A stretch of 64,000 nucleotides of DNA from positions 127,076,086 to 127,140,085 of the forward strand of contig NC_134537.1 in the NCBI RefSeq assembly GCF_050624435.1. Direction: 5' to 3'. The notes beneath the pieces were generated by a model. That model was not told the DNA's origin and made no database searches. It saw only the letters and a list, made by a program, of their open reading frames with translations. The DNA is from Tenrec ecaudatus (Eukaryota; Chordata; Mammalia; Afrosoricida; Tenrecidae). The translations under genes and the position numbers were made by a program. Positions 21,935-33,869 of the stretch are shown in pieces (within the stretch, counting starts at the first letter, position 1; every line of letters begins with the position of its first letter).

Positions 21935-22080
21935 TCTCACGATGGCCCTGAAACCTGTCTACCCTGGGTGACGACTGCTGCTGTTCCAAACACCGGTAGC
22001 ATAACTTTGAGCAACACAGCAACACATGTTGCAAGCTGCTACACTACCACAACTTGGCAGACAAGTGATGACTACATAAC
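21935..22080 (-). mobile_element. Afrotherian composite SINE piece, antisense
   Basis: 'ctgggtgacgactgctgctg', 'ccaaacaccggtagcataac', 'agcaacacagcaacacatg' and 'cagacaagtgatgac' match the long-form SINE. It abuts the AfroSINE piece to its left. Confidence 0.6.
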
Positions 22081-22204
22081 CAAATGAATAAGTAAATAAA
22101 TAAAATTATTAGAATTATTTTCTGTGGGGTTGTTATTGATGACATACTAGCTCCTTGTTGCAGAGTAGAATGACTATCAGGTAGGTATTCTATGCGATCA
22201 TCAC

Positions 22205-22232
22205 AATCTGTCTGTCTCTGTCTGTCTGTCTA
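22205..22232. repeat. (TCTG)n short microsatellite
   Basis: Imperfect tetranucleotide TCTG/TCTC repeats just left of the SPIN-like insertion. Confidence 0.8.
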
Positions 22233-22253
22233 ACTTGTCTGCTCTAACTATAC

Positions 22254-22431
22254 CAGAGGTTCTCAACTTTCCTAATACAGTTCCTCATGTTGTAGTGCCC
22301 CTCCCGGCCATAAAATTATTTTCGTTGCTACTTCATAACTGTAATTTTGCTACTGTTCTGAATAGGGCAACCGCTGTGAAAGGGTTGTTTGACCCCCAAA
22401 GGGGTTGCGACCCACAGGTTGAGAATCACTG
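22254..22431 (+). mobile_element. SPIN/URR1-like hAT element (MITE)
   Basis: A 178-base element with hAT-type termini: left 'cagaggttctcaactt', right 'ggttgagaatcactg' (complement 'cagtgattctcaacc'). The body includes 'acagttcctcatgttgtagt', 'ataaaattattttcgttgct', 'acttcataactgtaattttg' and 'gacccccaaaggggttgcga'. It is flanked by 8-base near-duplicates, 'aactatac' at 22246-22253 and 'atctatac' at 22432-22439 (7 of 8). These features match my memory of the SPIN/URR1 nonautonomous family. It is too short to encode a transposase. Confidence 0.85.
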
Positions 22432-22585
22432 ATCTATACATAAATATATATACATATATATTTGTGTATTATTAATTTATTATGAATTAGGTGAAGTTTT
22501 ACATAGCAGAGCATCAATTTTCATTCTAGCAATTTATACATATTTTGTTTTATTTGATTAGTAGCCAACCTCTCAGTGTACCTAT

Positions 22586-23107
22586 ATTGGTCTGGGTCAA
22601 CTAGAGAAACAAATTTATTGACACTTATATGTGTGTAAGAGAGAGCTTTATATCAGAGAGTAATTGCATATTAAGAAAACATCGCAGCCCAGTACAGATC
22701 AAGTCCATAAATCTGCTATTAGCCCATATCTCCGATACCAGTCTATAAATTACTCTTCAGACACATACAGCACATGCAATGATGCCGAATGCAGGAAGTC
22801 CACAGGCCACTGAGTGGAAAATTCTGTGGATCCAGTGGTGGCAGAAGCATCTGAGCTCTTGCATGGGTCTCTATGTGGCTCCCCAGCTCCAGGACTCTGG
22901 CTGCCATCAGCATAGCTCCATGTGGCTTGTCAGCAGGAATATAAAGCAGAGATAGAGTGTGTTCTGCCTCCAGGGATGAAGACAGGAGTTCCCAAAACCC
23001 TCAGGAGAAGGCCATGCCCACGCAGAGGCATGATTGGCTATGACCTGATTGACAGGCTAGACTCCACCCCTTTGCTCAAGTTGGCAGGATACTATGTTAC
23101 TGCCACA
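22586..23107 (-). mobile_element. Solo LTR, ERVL/MLT2-like, family A, antisense
   Basis: Aligns with the antisense LTR at 30241-30727. Shared blocks are 'agagagctttatatc', 'cagatcaagtccataa', 'ggctgccatc' and 'gacctgattgacaggcta'. Complement of the last block matches the 5' part of the sense copies at 7150 and 37689. No internal region is attached. Old fossil solo LTR. Confidence 0.75.
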
Positions 23108-23310
23108 GTACCCTTCCTTATCCCACTTCCTTCCTGCATTTCCCATTGTTTTTATTCCTCCTTCTTTCCTAATCCTCCTGAGCTCTGCTAGTAGGATGGC
23201 GGATCGATGGGACCCCAGGATTATAACCTTTCTTTACTCACCCTGCAGGTATGAAACTGAGCTCAGACCATGCCTCAATTTTCAACCCCAAAGCAGATGG
23301 ATCTATAAGG

Positions 23311-23500
23311 GAAACGAGGAGGCCAGTGGAGCAGTGGTTTCGGCATTGGACTGCTATCTGCAAGGTCCACAGTAGAACTCCTCCAGGTACTCAGTAGGAA
23401 AAAGATGCGTCTTCCTGCTCCCATAAAGATTTACAGGCTTACAATCCAAAGGGGGCAGTTCTCCTCTGTCCTCTCGGGTCTCTGTGAGTACTCAGAATAT
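23311..23500 (+). mobile_element. AfroSINE
   Basis: 'ggagcagtggttt', 'attggactgctatctgcaag', 'cccataaagatttacaggct', 'gggggcagttctcctctgtc', ending in a diverged 'tgtgagtactc'. Full-length order. Confidence 0.78.
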
Positions 23501-23611
23501 ATTCTATGGCAGTACGTTTGGGTTTGGGTTCAGAAATGGGAAGCTAAAACACTAGTTAGGTGTGCATACTTCATAGCAAACAGCCATTTTTCGGATCAAA
23601 AGGTCAGTGTC

Positions 23612-23672
23612 TCTATCTATCTATCGATCGATCTATCTATTTAACATGTTTCTGTCTATCTATCTATCTACC
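23612..23672. repeat. (TATC)n imperfect microsatellite
   Basis: Two TATC tracts separated by a short interruption near 23640-23655. Confidence 0.85.
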
Positions 23673-26274
23673 CATTCTAAGTAATCCTCACGTGTCAATC
23701 TCTGGGCTTGGCTTCTGGAGTCACAAACAAGCATAGGCTACTCCTATGAAACATGCATTGCATAGATATATAAGAAAGTAGCTGATAAGAAGACAAAAGG
23801 TATCAAGGGGAAATTGATTTTACATTGTGTCTTTTTAAGTCATTTCTTAATTTAAAAATATTTTTGGTATTGAATTTTCAAATTATCATGTTCTTTTTTC
23901 CTAAGGCATATGTTCCTCACAATTATTCAAGGAATAGGAGTGTTTACGAGTCTTTTCGTTCTTTTCAAAGTACTTATTATGTTAACTATGTGTTTGTAAT
24001 TGAGGGTACTTTACTGTCGATAAAATATGGCATTATACTCACTGAATTCAATTTTCTTTCTAAAGTTTACCAAGTACGCAGACACTGAGTTAATAATAAC
24101 CTTTCCAACCTCATTCACTTGGTACTCCAACCTGAGATGCCTTTCCAAATCCTCGGACATAAATTTCTGTGCCAATAAAGCAGTGCACAAGTACCTGACT
24201 TGGTTTTCTGATAATATTTTTTGGAGAAAAATATTAATATCAACCAATTGGAATCTTTAAAAAGTTACAGTTTTCTAAGTTTAGTAGAAACACACCATTT
24301 TATATGCTACTGACACAGTAACATAGAGTCCATTGGAGTCATTTCTGAGAACTGAATTTAAAATGTAACCCATAACATTCATAATTATCAATTAAATGAT
24401 CTGTCTCTGCCCAATGCGCAAGTCTGTCCTCAAATGTCAGTTAGTGCCCAGTGGCCTTAATTCTCCACAACTGAGTGGCCTGAAATCATGGCTGCTTCTG
24501 CTTAAGCAATGTCCTCTCCATGCAAACACGAGGCACCCAGGGGAACAGAGTCTGGTGACTTTCCTCATTGTTGCAGGCTCTTTCAATATTAAGTCTTGGC
24601 CTGACCAGGAACTCAAGCTGTTATGATTTTCACTCTTCCTCCTCATGACATTAAAAATGAAAAGATTTGACATTTAACAGTACATAGTTTTCTGGTTTTA
24701 GAATCATACCGTTGCGTTTTTCTTTTCTTTTTTTTTTTCCATTGTGCTCCATAATGTTATTAAAATAAAAAAAGAGATTGCTGAGAAAATTGTTTTAGCC
24801 ATGTGCATGTTGGATGGATATATTTCCATCTCTCTGAATAGGTTATGCTATTAGAACAATAGGAAACAGTCCGAGGCAGAAGTCCACGGTCAGACGGAAT
24901 GATACACTCAGCAGGACCTTCGCCCTTAAAGGAAACGTCTTCATCTATCTGTATCTCTTTAAGATACAACACTCTCTCAGATGATGTCGCTGCACCCCAA
25001 ACACACAAGCCATCATTTCAAAACCCTTTGATTAATTTGAGCAACACCAAGGGCCTCTGAGATAGCTGCCAGTTAGTGAGCCCCAGCAATCCAATGCCAA
25101 GTGCAATAAACCCATCAATTGTCATCAAGTCCGGCTGTGAGCCAGACCAGGATGATTACAAGCAATCGTTTCCTTCACTGGTTTCATAATTTCAATTTTT
25201 TGTTACATTTCCAGATTTCCAATAGTTATAGTAAGAATGCTTTAGTAGAGAACTATTTTCCCCAGGGGTTACTATCAACAACTTAGCGTATTGGTTTTTT
25301 TCCCCATCATTGATTCACGTATAGAAGTCATCAGGCAAGAAATATTGTGATTACACTTATATATAAATTATTTAAAGGGTTAGCCAATCAAGGCTGAGAC
25401 CTAAATGTCTATTTGCTTCTTGGTGCCTATGTAACTCCCACTCAAAAAGAAGCTTCTCTGATTGATAGAATAGTCTCAAAGTTACTTCAAAAAGACCATT
25501 CTTTGGGTGGGAGGAGACTCTTGCTATTAATGCTTCACTTCCTTCGACAATAGCTCCTTCCTTTATGCCAACTTTATGACGGAGAAGAGGGGGAGGGAGA
25601 AGGAGAGAGAAACAAAATATCAACAAACAGGCTGTGAGGAAACTGATGGGGACAGAGATAGAAGACAAGTAGATAATTCAGGTTTTCCCTTGAGCAAGGG
25701 GGGGGTAGGGTGGAGGTGGAAAAATAGGAAGATTCATGTATTACAGTGCTCCCTCGCATATTTCAGCTCTGGCTAAAGAAATATTCAGTGTTGAATAATC
25801 TGTTGCACAAAAACGCTCATTCAGTAGTCAGTCTCCATGCATACCTTCCAATGAAAGCATTTAGCATGCTGCAGACAAAGACATATCGTGCTTGAGTTCT
25901 TATTTTGAATAGAGACAACATGCTAGTGGATTCCCCCCCGCCCCCCATAGCAGGTAGGGGTTTTTATCTTGTTCACTTCCCCCTTATGCTTAGATGGTTT
26001 ACCATCACCTCCCTGTTTACATGCAGATATATGCCATGTCTCTAAATAGAACGAGTTACCAAGGCTTAATACTTCACACAGGATTTGGGAAAATACTTTT
26101 GACTAATTATACAGAGTGATTTGTCCTGGTACACTTTTAGTTCTTAAAACAAGACAAAGAAAACCTAGAATTTCCAAACAATTCGCCATTTGAAGGTGCA
26201 TTTAGAAACATTATTCTGCTCCAAGCTCATTTCCCGAGGGGCTCGCCTCAAGCACCCTATTCCATTGGGTCGAT
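23673..26274. other. About 2.6 kb without a recognised element
   Basis: AT-rich to mixed sequence. Overlapping frames of 77-78 codons on opposite strands at 24011-24260 show no known protein motif. A C-rich tract lies at about 25935-25947. Nothing else identified. Confidence 0.45.
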
Positions 26275-26735
26275 GGAGCACAAGACTGCTTTAGAGTTTC
26301 GAAGAGCACTTTGAGGACTGACGTGCGCCCCACCGAAGTCCTGCTGTTTACAGTAGCCTTATGTACACGTGACAGTTGGACACTGAATAAGGAAGACTGC
26401 AGAAGAATCCACGTGTTTGAACTATGGTGCTGGCCCAGAATATGGAAAGTCTCCTGGACTGCTAGAAGGACAAACAGACCTGTCTTGCAGGAAGTACAGA
26501 TAGACACTGTGTAGAAACAAGGATGGAGAGCCTTTGTCTCGGGTGCTTGGGACAAGCTCTCAGGAGATGATGGTCCCCACCAAAGGACAAAGGGGGAGAC
26601 ACTTGAGAAGATGGATCGACACAGTAGCTGCAACAACTGGTTGAAATGCAACAATTGTGAGTATGACATGGGCCCTATGTTTCAGGCTAGCTGACTCCAA
26701 AGTACCCGCCAACAATAGCAACACCTCACATGTTA
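26275..26735 (+). mobile_element. RTE LINE 3' end
   Basis: Sense-strand RTE: 'agttggacactgaataagga' (the conserved ES-W-T-x-NKED-type region after the reverse transcriptase), then 'ctggactgctagaaggacaa', 'gatggatcgacacagtagct' and a tail near 'caacaatagcaacacc'. A 152-codon frame at 26211-26669 on the other strand is only an antisense shadow. Confidence 0.8.
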
Positions 26736-27711
26736 AGTTGCAGCCCAGACAGGGAACTTGTTCTCTTCATTTATGGTGTCAGTGGAAGAAGGGAAAAATA
26801 CATTAAACAACTGTTCGAAACAATATGGAGAGTGAGTAGACTAAATTGGTAGATAAAGCTTTTGTTTATCCTTGCGTTTTGATAAAAGAATTAAAGGAAT
26901 AACTGTTTGAGTCTTCAAACCATGCACATTAATGACACTTAAAACCGTCTCTAAGTTTTTCCCCCTTTAATAGATTATAATAGAGTATAACGCCCATTTT
27001 TGTGTGACTCTCACTTCAAATATTTCACAAAAAAACCCAATCAATTATGCAGTCTCTATTGGAAAGTTTGAAGATTTTGAAGTCTTAAAAAGAAACAAGA
27101 GGTAATAAACTCACTATTAAAGCATTTAGCTTGGCAAGTGATTTATCTCTCTTCCTTTATCTACTTAGGGTTTTTATTTCACTATGTGAGCAAATTTCTA
27201 CTGACAAGTAATTTTTGGAGAACAGCCAGAGTGAGGGGCGGGGAGAAATATCTCCTAAGATAGCAAAGTCTGGAAAAGAAAAGAAAAAAGGAAGAAAGAA
27301 AGGAGTGATGAAGTGACAATTATGGTTTCAAAATAACACACCTCTATTCTTCTGCTCACTTACGGTGTGGAGGGGGGGCAGGGCGGTGGCTGTGAGGGGG
27401 CGGGTTGTCTTGTTTTTTTTCTTTTTATCAGTTATAATTATGTAATAAGCTCTATAGAATGATTTTGACCAAAAATAATGAACTTAAAAAAAACAGAGGG
27501 ATCATCTATTGTTGTCCTCTACATTTAATGATTCTCTTAATGAGATTTTACTCTGTCACTGTGCACGAGTAGAAAGAAGATAGATTTCGCAAGCCAGAGC
27601 AGCCTACATAGAAACCTAGAAAGATATCTATTACCATAATTATTCACTGAAGCTGGGGCCGAATCTGCTGAGTAGTTGATTTCTCATGGCAGGTCTTTCT
27701 GGGTCATCTTC
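26736..27711. other. Unassigned sequence with purine-rich tracts
   Basis: A GA-rich tract at about 27273-27306 and a G-rich tract at about 27366-27406. No repeat family or gene recognised. Confidence 0.4.
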
Positions 27712-27905
27712 AGGAACTCTGGTGGTGGGATATGTGTTGGGCTGCTAATCACAAAGTCTACAGCTTGATCCACCAGCCTCTCCATGATAGAGAGGCTGTC
27801 TAATCCCATAAGAATTTATTGTCTGAGGCTTGGAAACCCACAGGGACAGTGCTACCTGTCCAACAGAGTGGCTATGGAGTGGAACCAACTCAGTTGCAGT
27901 GGACA
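27712..27905 (+). mobile_element. AfroSINE
   Basis: 'aggaactctggtggtgg', 'ttgggctgctaatcacaaag', 'cccataagaatttattgtct', 'ggaaacccacagggacagtg', 'gagtggaaccaactcagttg'. Full length. Confidence 0.85.
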
Positions 27906-28044
27906 TTTGTCCTCTTTGTTTCCTTATACTTATGCTTCCCATGTCAGCGATTGTACAACTGTTGTATAAAGATCTCCCAGGCAGAAACCACTTCCTGGCA
28001 AATATACTAAGGTTTGGGAAAACGGGAAAACTGTGCCACAAATG

Positions 28045-29755
28045 CACTTATTCATTCCATCAGTGAAACTTTGCCTGTGCCCAGCAGGATGAGACACTGC
28101 GTGGTCCTAGCCAGCCTCACAATTGCTCGAGCCTCTTGCTGCAGCCAAGGCACCGAGCCATCTCGTTGAAGGCCTCCCTCTCTTTGGTTGAGCCTCTACT
28201 TTAGCAAGCATGATGTCCTTCCCCAGGGACTGGTTACTCCTGACAATATATCCAAAGTATGTCTCTAAGGGGCACTCTGGCCCAACTTCTTCCTTTGAGC
28301 AGCCCATGGTACTTTCAGTGTTCCTCTCCAGCACCACCATTCGAATGCATCAATTCTTTGCCGGCCTTCCTTATTCGGGTCCAACTTTCACATGCATATG
28401 TGGCCATGGAGAAGACCATGGCTGGGGTTGGGCAAACCTTAGTCCTCAAAGTAACGCCCTTGCTTTTCAGAACTCTAAAGAAGCTTTTTGCAGCAGATTC
28501 ACCTGATGCAATATGTCTTTGAGCTCTTGACTGTTGTTTCATGAGCAATGATCCAAGTAAGACAAAATCCATGATAACTTCCAATTTTCTCTATTTATCA
28601 AGATGTTACCTATTTTTTTTCCAGTTGTAAGGATTTGGATCTTCTTTACATTGAGCTGCAAGTCACATTGAAGGATAAAATTCTTGATCTTCATCAGCAA
28701 GTCCTTCAATTCCTCCTTACTTTTAGCAGGCGATGCTGTGTTATCTGCATATCTGAGGTTGTTGTTATCTGCATATCTGAGGTTGTTAATACACCTTCCT
28801 CAAATCCTGATGCCGATGTTTTTTTTTACATAAACCAAGTTCTTTAACTACTTTCTCAGCATACGGATTGAATAAGTATGGTAAGAGACTATAACCCCAT
28901 TGCACACCTTTCCTGATCTGAAAGCATGAGGTATTCCCTTATTCTGTTTGCACGATTGACTCTTGAAACATGTACAAGTTCCACTTGAGCAAAACGAATA
29001 ACCTGGAATTCCCATTCTTCTCAAGGTCATCTATAGTTTGTTATGAGCCACCCAGGGGAATGCCTTGCTTTCAGCCAAGATCCATGTGACATCAGCAATG
29101 ATATTCCTTGTTCCACTTCCTCTTCTGAATCCATCTTCAACCTCTGGCAACTCCCTGTCAATGTACTGCTGCAACCTTTGTTGGATAATCTTCAGCAAAA
29201 CTTCACTTGCATGTGATATCAGTGATATTGTTCTACAGTTTGAGCATTCCTTTGGGTTGCCTTTCTTTCAAATAGCTGCAAATATGAATCTCTCCTAGTC
29301 AGTTGGCCAAGTATCTGTCTTCCAAATTTCCTGGCATAGCCAATTGAGGGCTTCAACAGCCTGCCTGAAATATTCCAGATATTCCTGGAGCCTTGTTTGT
29401 GGCTGATGCCTTTGGTGTGGCTTGAACGTCTTCCTTCTGCACTATTGGTTCTTGCTCATATGCTCCTTCCTGAAATGTTGGAATGCGGTCTAGTTCTTTT
29501 TGATACAGTGGATATATTTTTTCTATCTTCTTTTTGATGCTTCCTAAATCAGACAGTGTTTTGCCCATAGACTCTTTCAAGATTGAAACTTACATTGATT
29601 TTTTTTTCTAGAGTGATTTCATTTTAAGACATGCTGATCATATTCTGTCCTTTGGGGGTTCTAGTTCCTGGTCATTGATCATTTCATCATACCACTTTCC
29701 TTCTTTCATCCTCCAGCTGTCCTTTAGAATTGTCTACTCAGCTCGTTGAGGTAAT
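28045..29755 (-). mobile_element. RTE LINE, 3' half (reverse transcriptase region)
   Basis: Antisense RTE from near its 3' end ('cagcaggatgagacactgcg') upstream through the RT region: complement of the YADD-like motif region near 28735-28760, 'gcattcctttgggttgcctt' near 29245, 'aaatttcctggcatagccaa' near 29328, to the inter-domain region at about 29755. It continues in mirror image as the 5' half at 29775-31562, so the two are halves of one element. Frames are broken. The extreme 3' tail is lost or decayed. Confidence 0.9.
28741..28787. repeat. 24-base tandem duplication inside the RTE
   Basis: The unit 'ttatctgcatatctgaggtt' plus 'gttg' is repeated twice head to tail. It lies in the region complementary to the RT active-site motif and is a private duplication in this copy. 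Confidence 0.92.
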
Positions 29756-29774
29756 CATTTCTTCTCAACACTTG

Positions 29775-31562
29775 TCTGTCACTTGGCCACACTGGTGTCT
29801 TGTGAGTTGTTGTGATGCTGGAAATGATATCCTAATGCCAGCAGGGTTCCCCAAAGTGACCAGGCCTTGGTGGAGCCTCCAGACTCAAAGTAGACAATGT
29901 GGAAGGACTTGGCTCCTACTTCTGAGGAAGGAGCCGCTGGCCTTAATCCATAGCTTCGAAGCCTTATCAGATGCTGAAGGCCTGATGAATGGAAACAAAA
30001 CATTTTCAGAAATAGTCCCAGAAGATGGGCACCTTGGGTCAGAAGACACTTAAAATGTGACTGGGGAGGAGCTGACTTCTCAGAGTGGAGCATTGTGATG
30101 TGAGTCAGGAAGAGCCTGTCGGAATAGAGTGAAGCCTTGGGCATGATTCACGATAAAGAGAAACAGCAGCAAAAATCTTCTAATGATTGAAACATGGAAT
30201 GTGTAAAGTATGAGTGTAGGAAAATTGGGAATAACACAATTGTGGTAGACTAGAGAAAGAAATCCAGGAACAATCATATATGTATGAGAGAGCTTTATAT
30301 CGAGAAGTAATTATATATTAAGCCCAATCCAGTCCAGATCAAGTCCATAAGTCCAATACTATCTGTAAGTCCAACCCTGGTCCATGAATCCCTCTTCAAA
30401 CTCAGGTAGACACACACACATGATGCAAAATGCAGGTAGCTCACAGACTGGTGGGTATAAAGTCTTCTAGATCCAATGGTGGTGGATATATCTCCAGTAT
30501 CTGGCTGCCATCTCTGTGGCTTCAAGTGCCTCATCAACACAAAAGTGAAGCAGAGAGAGAGTGTGTGTACAGGCTGCCTCCAGGTAGAAGGAGAAAGCTG
30601 GCCTTAGAAAGCCATTTATCTCTTTAGCTCTCCAATCAAGCTGCGACCTGATTGACAGGCTAAACTCTGCCCACGTGTTCCTATGGGAGCCATTTTGGCA
30701 TAAAAAAAACCCCAACTATTACAACCATCAAGAAGATTGGAGCCTGGTATCCACTGTCAAAAAGGACATTGGAAAATCAATCATGAAGTACAATGTTGTC
30801 TGTCACAGAATTATATCCCCAGTCAAGGAAATCCAAGCAATACAACTTTTATTCAAATTTATACACCAACCACAAAGGCTAGCCATGAAGAAATTGAAAA
30901 TCTATCAATGACTCCAGTATGAAATTGATCAAATAAATGATCAAAATGCATTGAAAATTCTTGGTGTTTGGAATGCCAATGTTGGAAACAAAGAGGCGGG
31001 CACAGGAATTAGAACATATGGCCTTGGTGATCAAAGTGAAACTAGAGATCATATGACAGAATTTTTAAAAACCCAATGACTGTTCACAGCCAACAGCTTT
31101 TCAACAACGCAAAAGGAGACCACAAAAATGGACTTCTCCAGATGGAGTACACAGGAATCCAATTGGTTACATCTGTTGAAAGAGACAACCGAAAGGTTCA
31201 GTATCAGCAGCCACAACTAGGCCAGGGCCTGGCAATGGGAACAGGCCATCCATCATTCATATGTAAGTTCAGGATACAGCTGACGAAATGAAAACAAATC
31301 CACAAGAGTGAAACTGTGATCTTGAATCCATCCCACCGGAATTTCCAGAACATCTCAAGAACAGACTGGACACACTGAACGCTAATGACAGAAGGCCCGA
31401 GGAGCTGTGAAAGGACATCAAGACCATCATTCGTGAAAAAAGAGAAAGGGTATGTAAAAAACAGGAAAGAGAGAAAAGATTAAAGTGGATGCCAGAAGAG
31501 ACTCTGAAACTTGCTCTTTATCAGAGAGTAGCTGACGCAAGATGAAAGGAATGGTGTTCTGT
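29775..31562 (+). mobile_element. RTE LINE, 5' half (endonuclease region), inverted
   Basis: Sense RTE from its 5' leader ('gttgtgatgctggaaatgat') through 'attgaaacatggaatgtgta' (start of the endonuclease domain), then, after an LTR insertion, 'ttattcaaatttatacacca', 'tggaatgccaatgttggaaa', 'cagatggagtacacaggaat', 'gccagaagagactctgaaac', stopping near 31562. Its outer edge corresponds to the RTE position where the antisense 3' half begins near 29755. Confidence 0.88.
30241..30727 (-). mobile_element. Solo LTR, ERVL/MLT2-like, family A, nested in RTE
   Basis: Starts 'tgtggtagactagagaaag' and ends '...attacaacca', so on its own strand it has TG...CA ends. Aligns with 22586-23107 and, in complement, with 7150-7762 and 37689-38328. 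It interrupts the RTE endonuclease region, so it entered after that RTE. Old fossil, no internal region. Confidence 0.8.
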
Positions 31563-31654
31563 GGGGTTTTTAAAAATAATTAAATCAGCGCTGTTTCGTC
31601 AAGGAGTCTAATTACAGACAAAAGCTTATAATGAGGGATATAAGTGAAAATTCT

Positions 31655-31862
31655 GTTAAAATATGGACTTATCTCATTTTATGATGCTCCACGGATATTG
31701 CAGGTATTTCTTTCTTTCTTTCTTTTTTTAACAAAATGAAGTCTTGTGGCAACTCTGTGTTGAGCAAGTCTAGCGGTGCCAATATTTGGATAACATGTCC
31801 TCACTTCATGTATCTCGGTATCACATTTTGTTAATGCTCACACAATTTTTCACTTCGTAGAA
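31655..31862 (+). mobile_element. Tigger (Tc1/mariner, pogo-like) fragment
   Basis: 'cttatctcattttatgatgc', 'acggatattgcagg', 'cttgtggcaactctgtgttg' and 'agcaagtctagcggtgcc' follow the eutherian Tigger 5' region. Contains a (CTTT)n patch near 31707-31725. Remnant without transposase coding. Confidence 0.75.
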
Positions 31863-31910
31863 CTTTATTGCAGGTGAATCAGGTACAGTATAATGCAAAC
31901 ATCACTGCCA

Positions 31911-32099
31911 AACCGCTCACTACCCTTGAGTCAATTCTATCCCACAGGACAGAGCAGAACTGCCTCTGGGGATTTCTTAGGCTGCATGTTTCTATCTGAG
32001 CAGACAGCCACATCTTTCTCCCAAGAGAGTCGGATGGTTCCAAACTGCAACCTCGGTATTAACGGGCCAATGGGCGAGCCACTGTGTCACCAGGGCTTC
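31911..32099 (-). mobile_element. AfroSINE, antisense
   Basis: 'cttgagtcaattctatccca', 'ggacagagcagaactgcctc', 'cacatctttctcccaagaga', 'gccactgtgtcaccagggct'. Full length. Confidence 0.86.
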
Positions 32100-32194
32100 A
32101 CAAGCCTCCTGCCGTGCTCTCTATTATGGTAGCCACCTATCTCAGGGGTTCGGAACCTAACCCCAAACATCTCTGTGTTATGCCAGGACCAGGG

Positions 32195-32415
32195 AGATTT
32201 CCTAGAGGAATCCTGGGAGACTTCAAGGAATAAGTGGCATTTCAGCTAAAGACGTAGAAGATGGAGAAAGGGAAAGGACGTTCTCCATGATAAATTGAAT
32301 AAAGTCACTGAAGCAAGAAAGCACAGACTTTGTTCGAAGAACCAGCCTAGTCAGAGAGAGTGTGTGCTGCAGAAGAAGCCCTGTGAGACCTACACCCAGC
32401 ATGCTGAACACTGCC
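32195..32415 (-). mobile_element. L2 LINE fragment
   Basis: 'gtggcatttcagctaaagac', 'gaaagggaaaggacgttctc' and 'tgttcgaagaaccagcctag' follow the complement of the L2 region that normally reads 'ccctctgcctggaatgctct'. Ancient and diverged. Confidence 0.55.
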
Positions 32416-33531
32416 ATCTATAGGCAGCTTGCGTCCGAATTTCTGAATTTCCCCAAGGAATATTCCACACAATAATCTCTTGCCCCATCTCAAAACTGGA
32501 AAAAGAGAAGACAGAATTATCTCTACTTATATTTTCTCTCTCTCTTTTTAAAAGCTTTACATATATTTATAGCCACAATTACAGGTAAGACTATCTTGAG
32601 AATGTAGGTGTCTTGAATGAGATAAATATTGCACAGGGGTGGAGAGAGGCGGGGGTGAGAATCAGAAGAAGCCAAGATCTACAGTACATATGGTAAAACC
32701 TAACCCATGGATCCACACGGGCTGACGCTGGCCTTCCAGAAAAAGCCAAACCAAAAATAATAGTAAGAACAGGTCCAAACTCCCTGCTCTCTACCTCTAG
32801 CCCCGAAGAAAGGGCTATTGTTTCACTGAATAACACCCAAGGTCCCCATTAGAACATGAAAATATTTATAGTAGGGGTGCTTTTGCTCCGAGATTGCTCA
32901 TTTTCCTTACACATGTTTAGCTCACACTTACGTGAGCGAAGGTGCACAGTGCCCAGGAAACCGCGAGCCACACTGACACTGAGAGGTGCATACATTTGAC
33001 CCGAACTGCAGCTGGCCGACTCTTTCTAGCTACCTGTGCCGCTCACCCCTAACCATTCTACCGGGGGACTTTTTCTTGGCACTTTATTCTCAAAGTACCT
33101 GCTGAAATATCTGTAGAGTAAAAAAGAGCAAATTATTGAAGTTCATTGCTTCTGGATTTAATGAGAATAAAATTGATTTTAAGATGATCTGTTTACCCTC
33201 CCCTGTCAAAATGAAAGCAAATTGTTACAGGGAATAAAACATTTGACCAGTGGAGGAAGTGGTCCTAACCATTTTATAGGAAAAACAAGAACCACCACCT
33301 CGGGGTTAGAGCGGTGTGCCTGCCCTGCCCACTGAGCCTCCTTCCCTAGACACTCACTCCCTCCTGCTGGACCAGCTCCAAGCACCACAGCCCTTGGAAG
33401 CCACACACATGAGCACAGAACCAGACACAGTAGACATTCATTTTAAGAAAGTGTGCTTTACATGCATACACACACGTATTAACACACACTGGCTAATGAG
33501 ATACATTCATCAGCAAATTATTTCTGATATT
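32416..33531. other. Unassigned 1.1 kb
   Basis: No element recognised. Overlapping antisense frames at 32591-32836 and 33206-33406 lack known motifs. Confidence 0.4.
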
Positions 33532-33700
33532 AGTAGTGGATTACAAATTGGGCTGCTAACCAAAAGGTCAGCAGTTCAAAGCTACTTGCTATTCCACAGA
33601 GAAAGATGGAGCTTTTTGCTTCTGTAAAGATTTAAAACCGGCGGACCCAAGAGGCCTTGTTGGGCCACAATGAGTCAGTCTTGGTGGCAGTTGGGTTTTA
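33532..33700 (+). mobile_element. AfroSINE
   Basis: 'gggctgctaaccaaaaggtc' and 'agcagttcaaag' are a well-kept tRNA-like B-box region, followed by 'gcttctgtaaagatttaaaa' and 'aatgagtcagtcttggtggc'. Clear copy with a slightly short 5' end. Confidence 0.88.
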
Positions 33701-33869
33701 GTAGTGACAGACCGGGGAAACAAAACAAAATGCAGCCAATATGACTTCACATATTCTTTTGGGCTGCTGTTGCTAAAAATTCCAACAGCTACAATTATTT
33801 TTAGGTGGCATATATGATTCTCCTGGGGAAATACAAACATGGAGATTAAAGCCTATGTGTTCTCTATAG

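Noticed and set aside
24011-24260. Overlapping frames of 77-78 codons on both strands
   Set aside because: Such mirrored frames are common by chance in AT-rich DNA; neither resembles a known protein.
26211-26669. Longest open frame in the window, 152 codons, minus strand
   Set aside because: It is antisense to a recognisable RTE LINE 3' region.
33532-33580. tRNA-like A and B box sequence as a tRNA gene
   Set aside because: It is the head of an AfroSINE; no complete cloverleaf or isolated tRNA was found.
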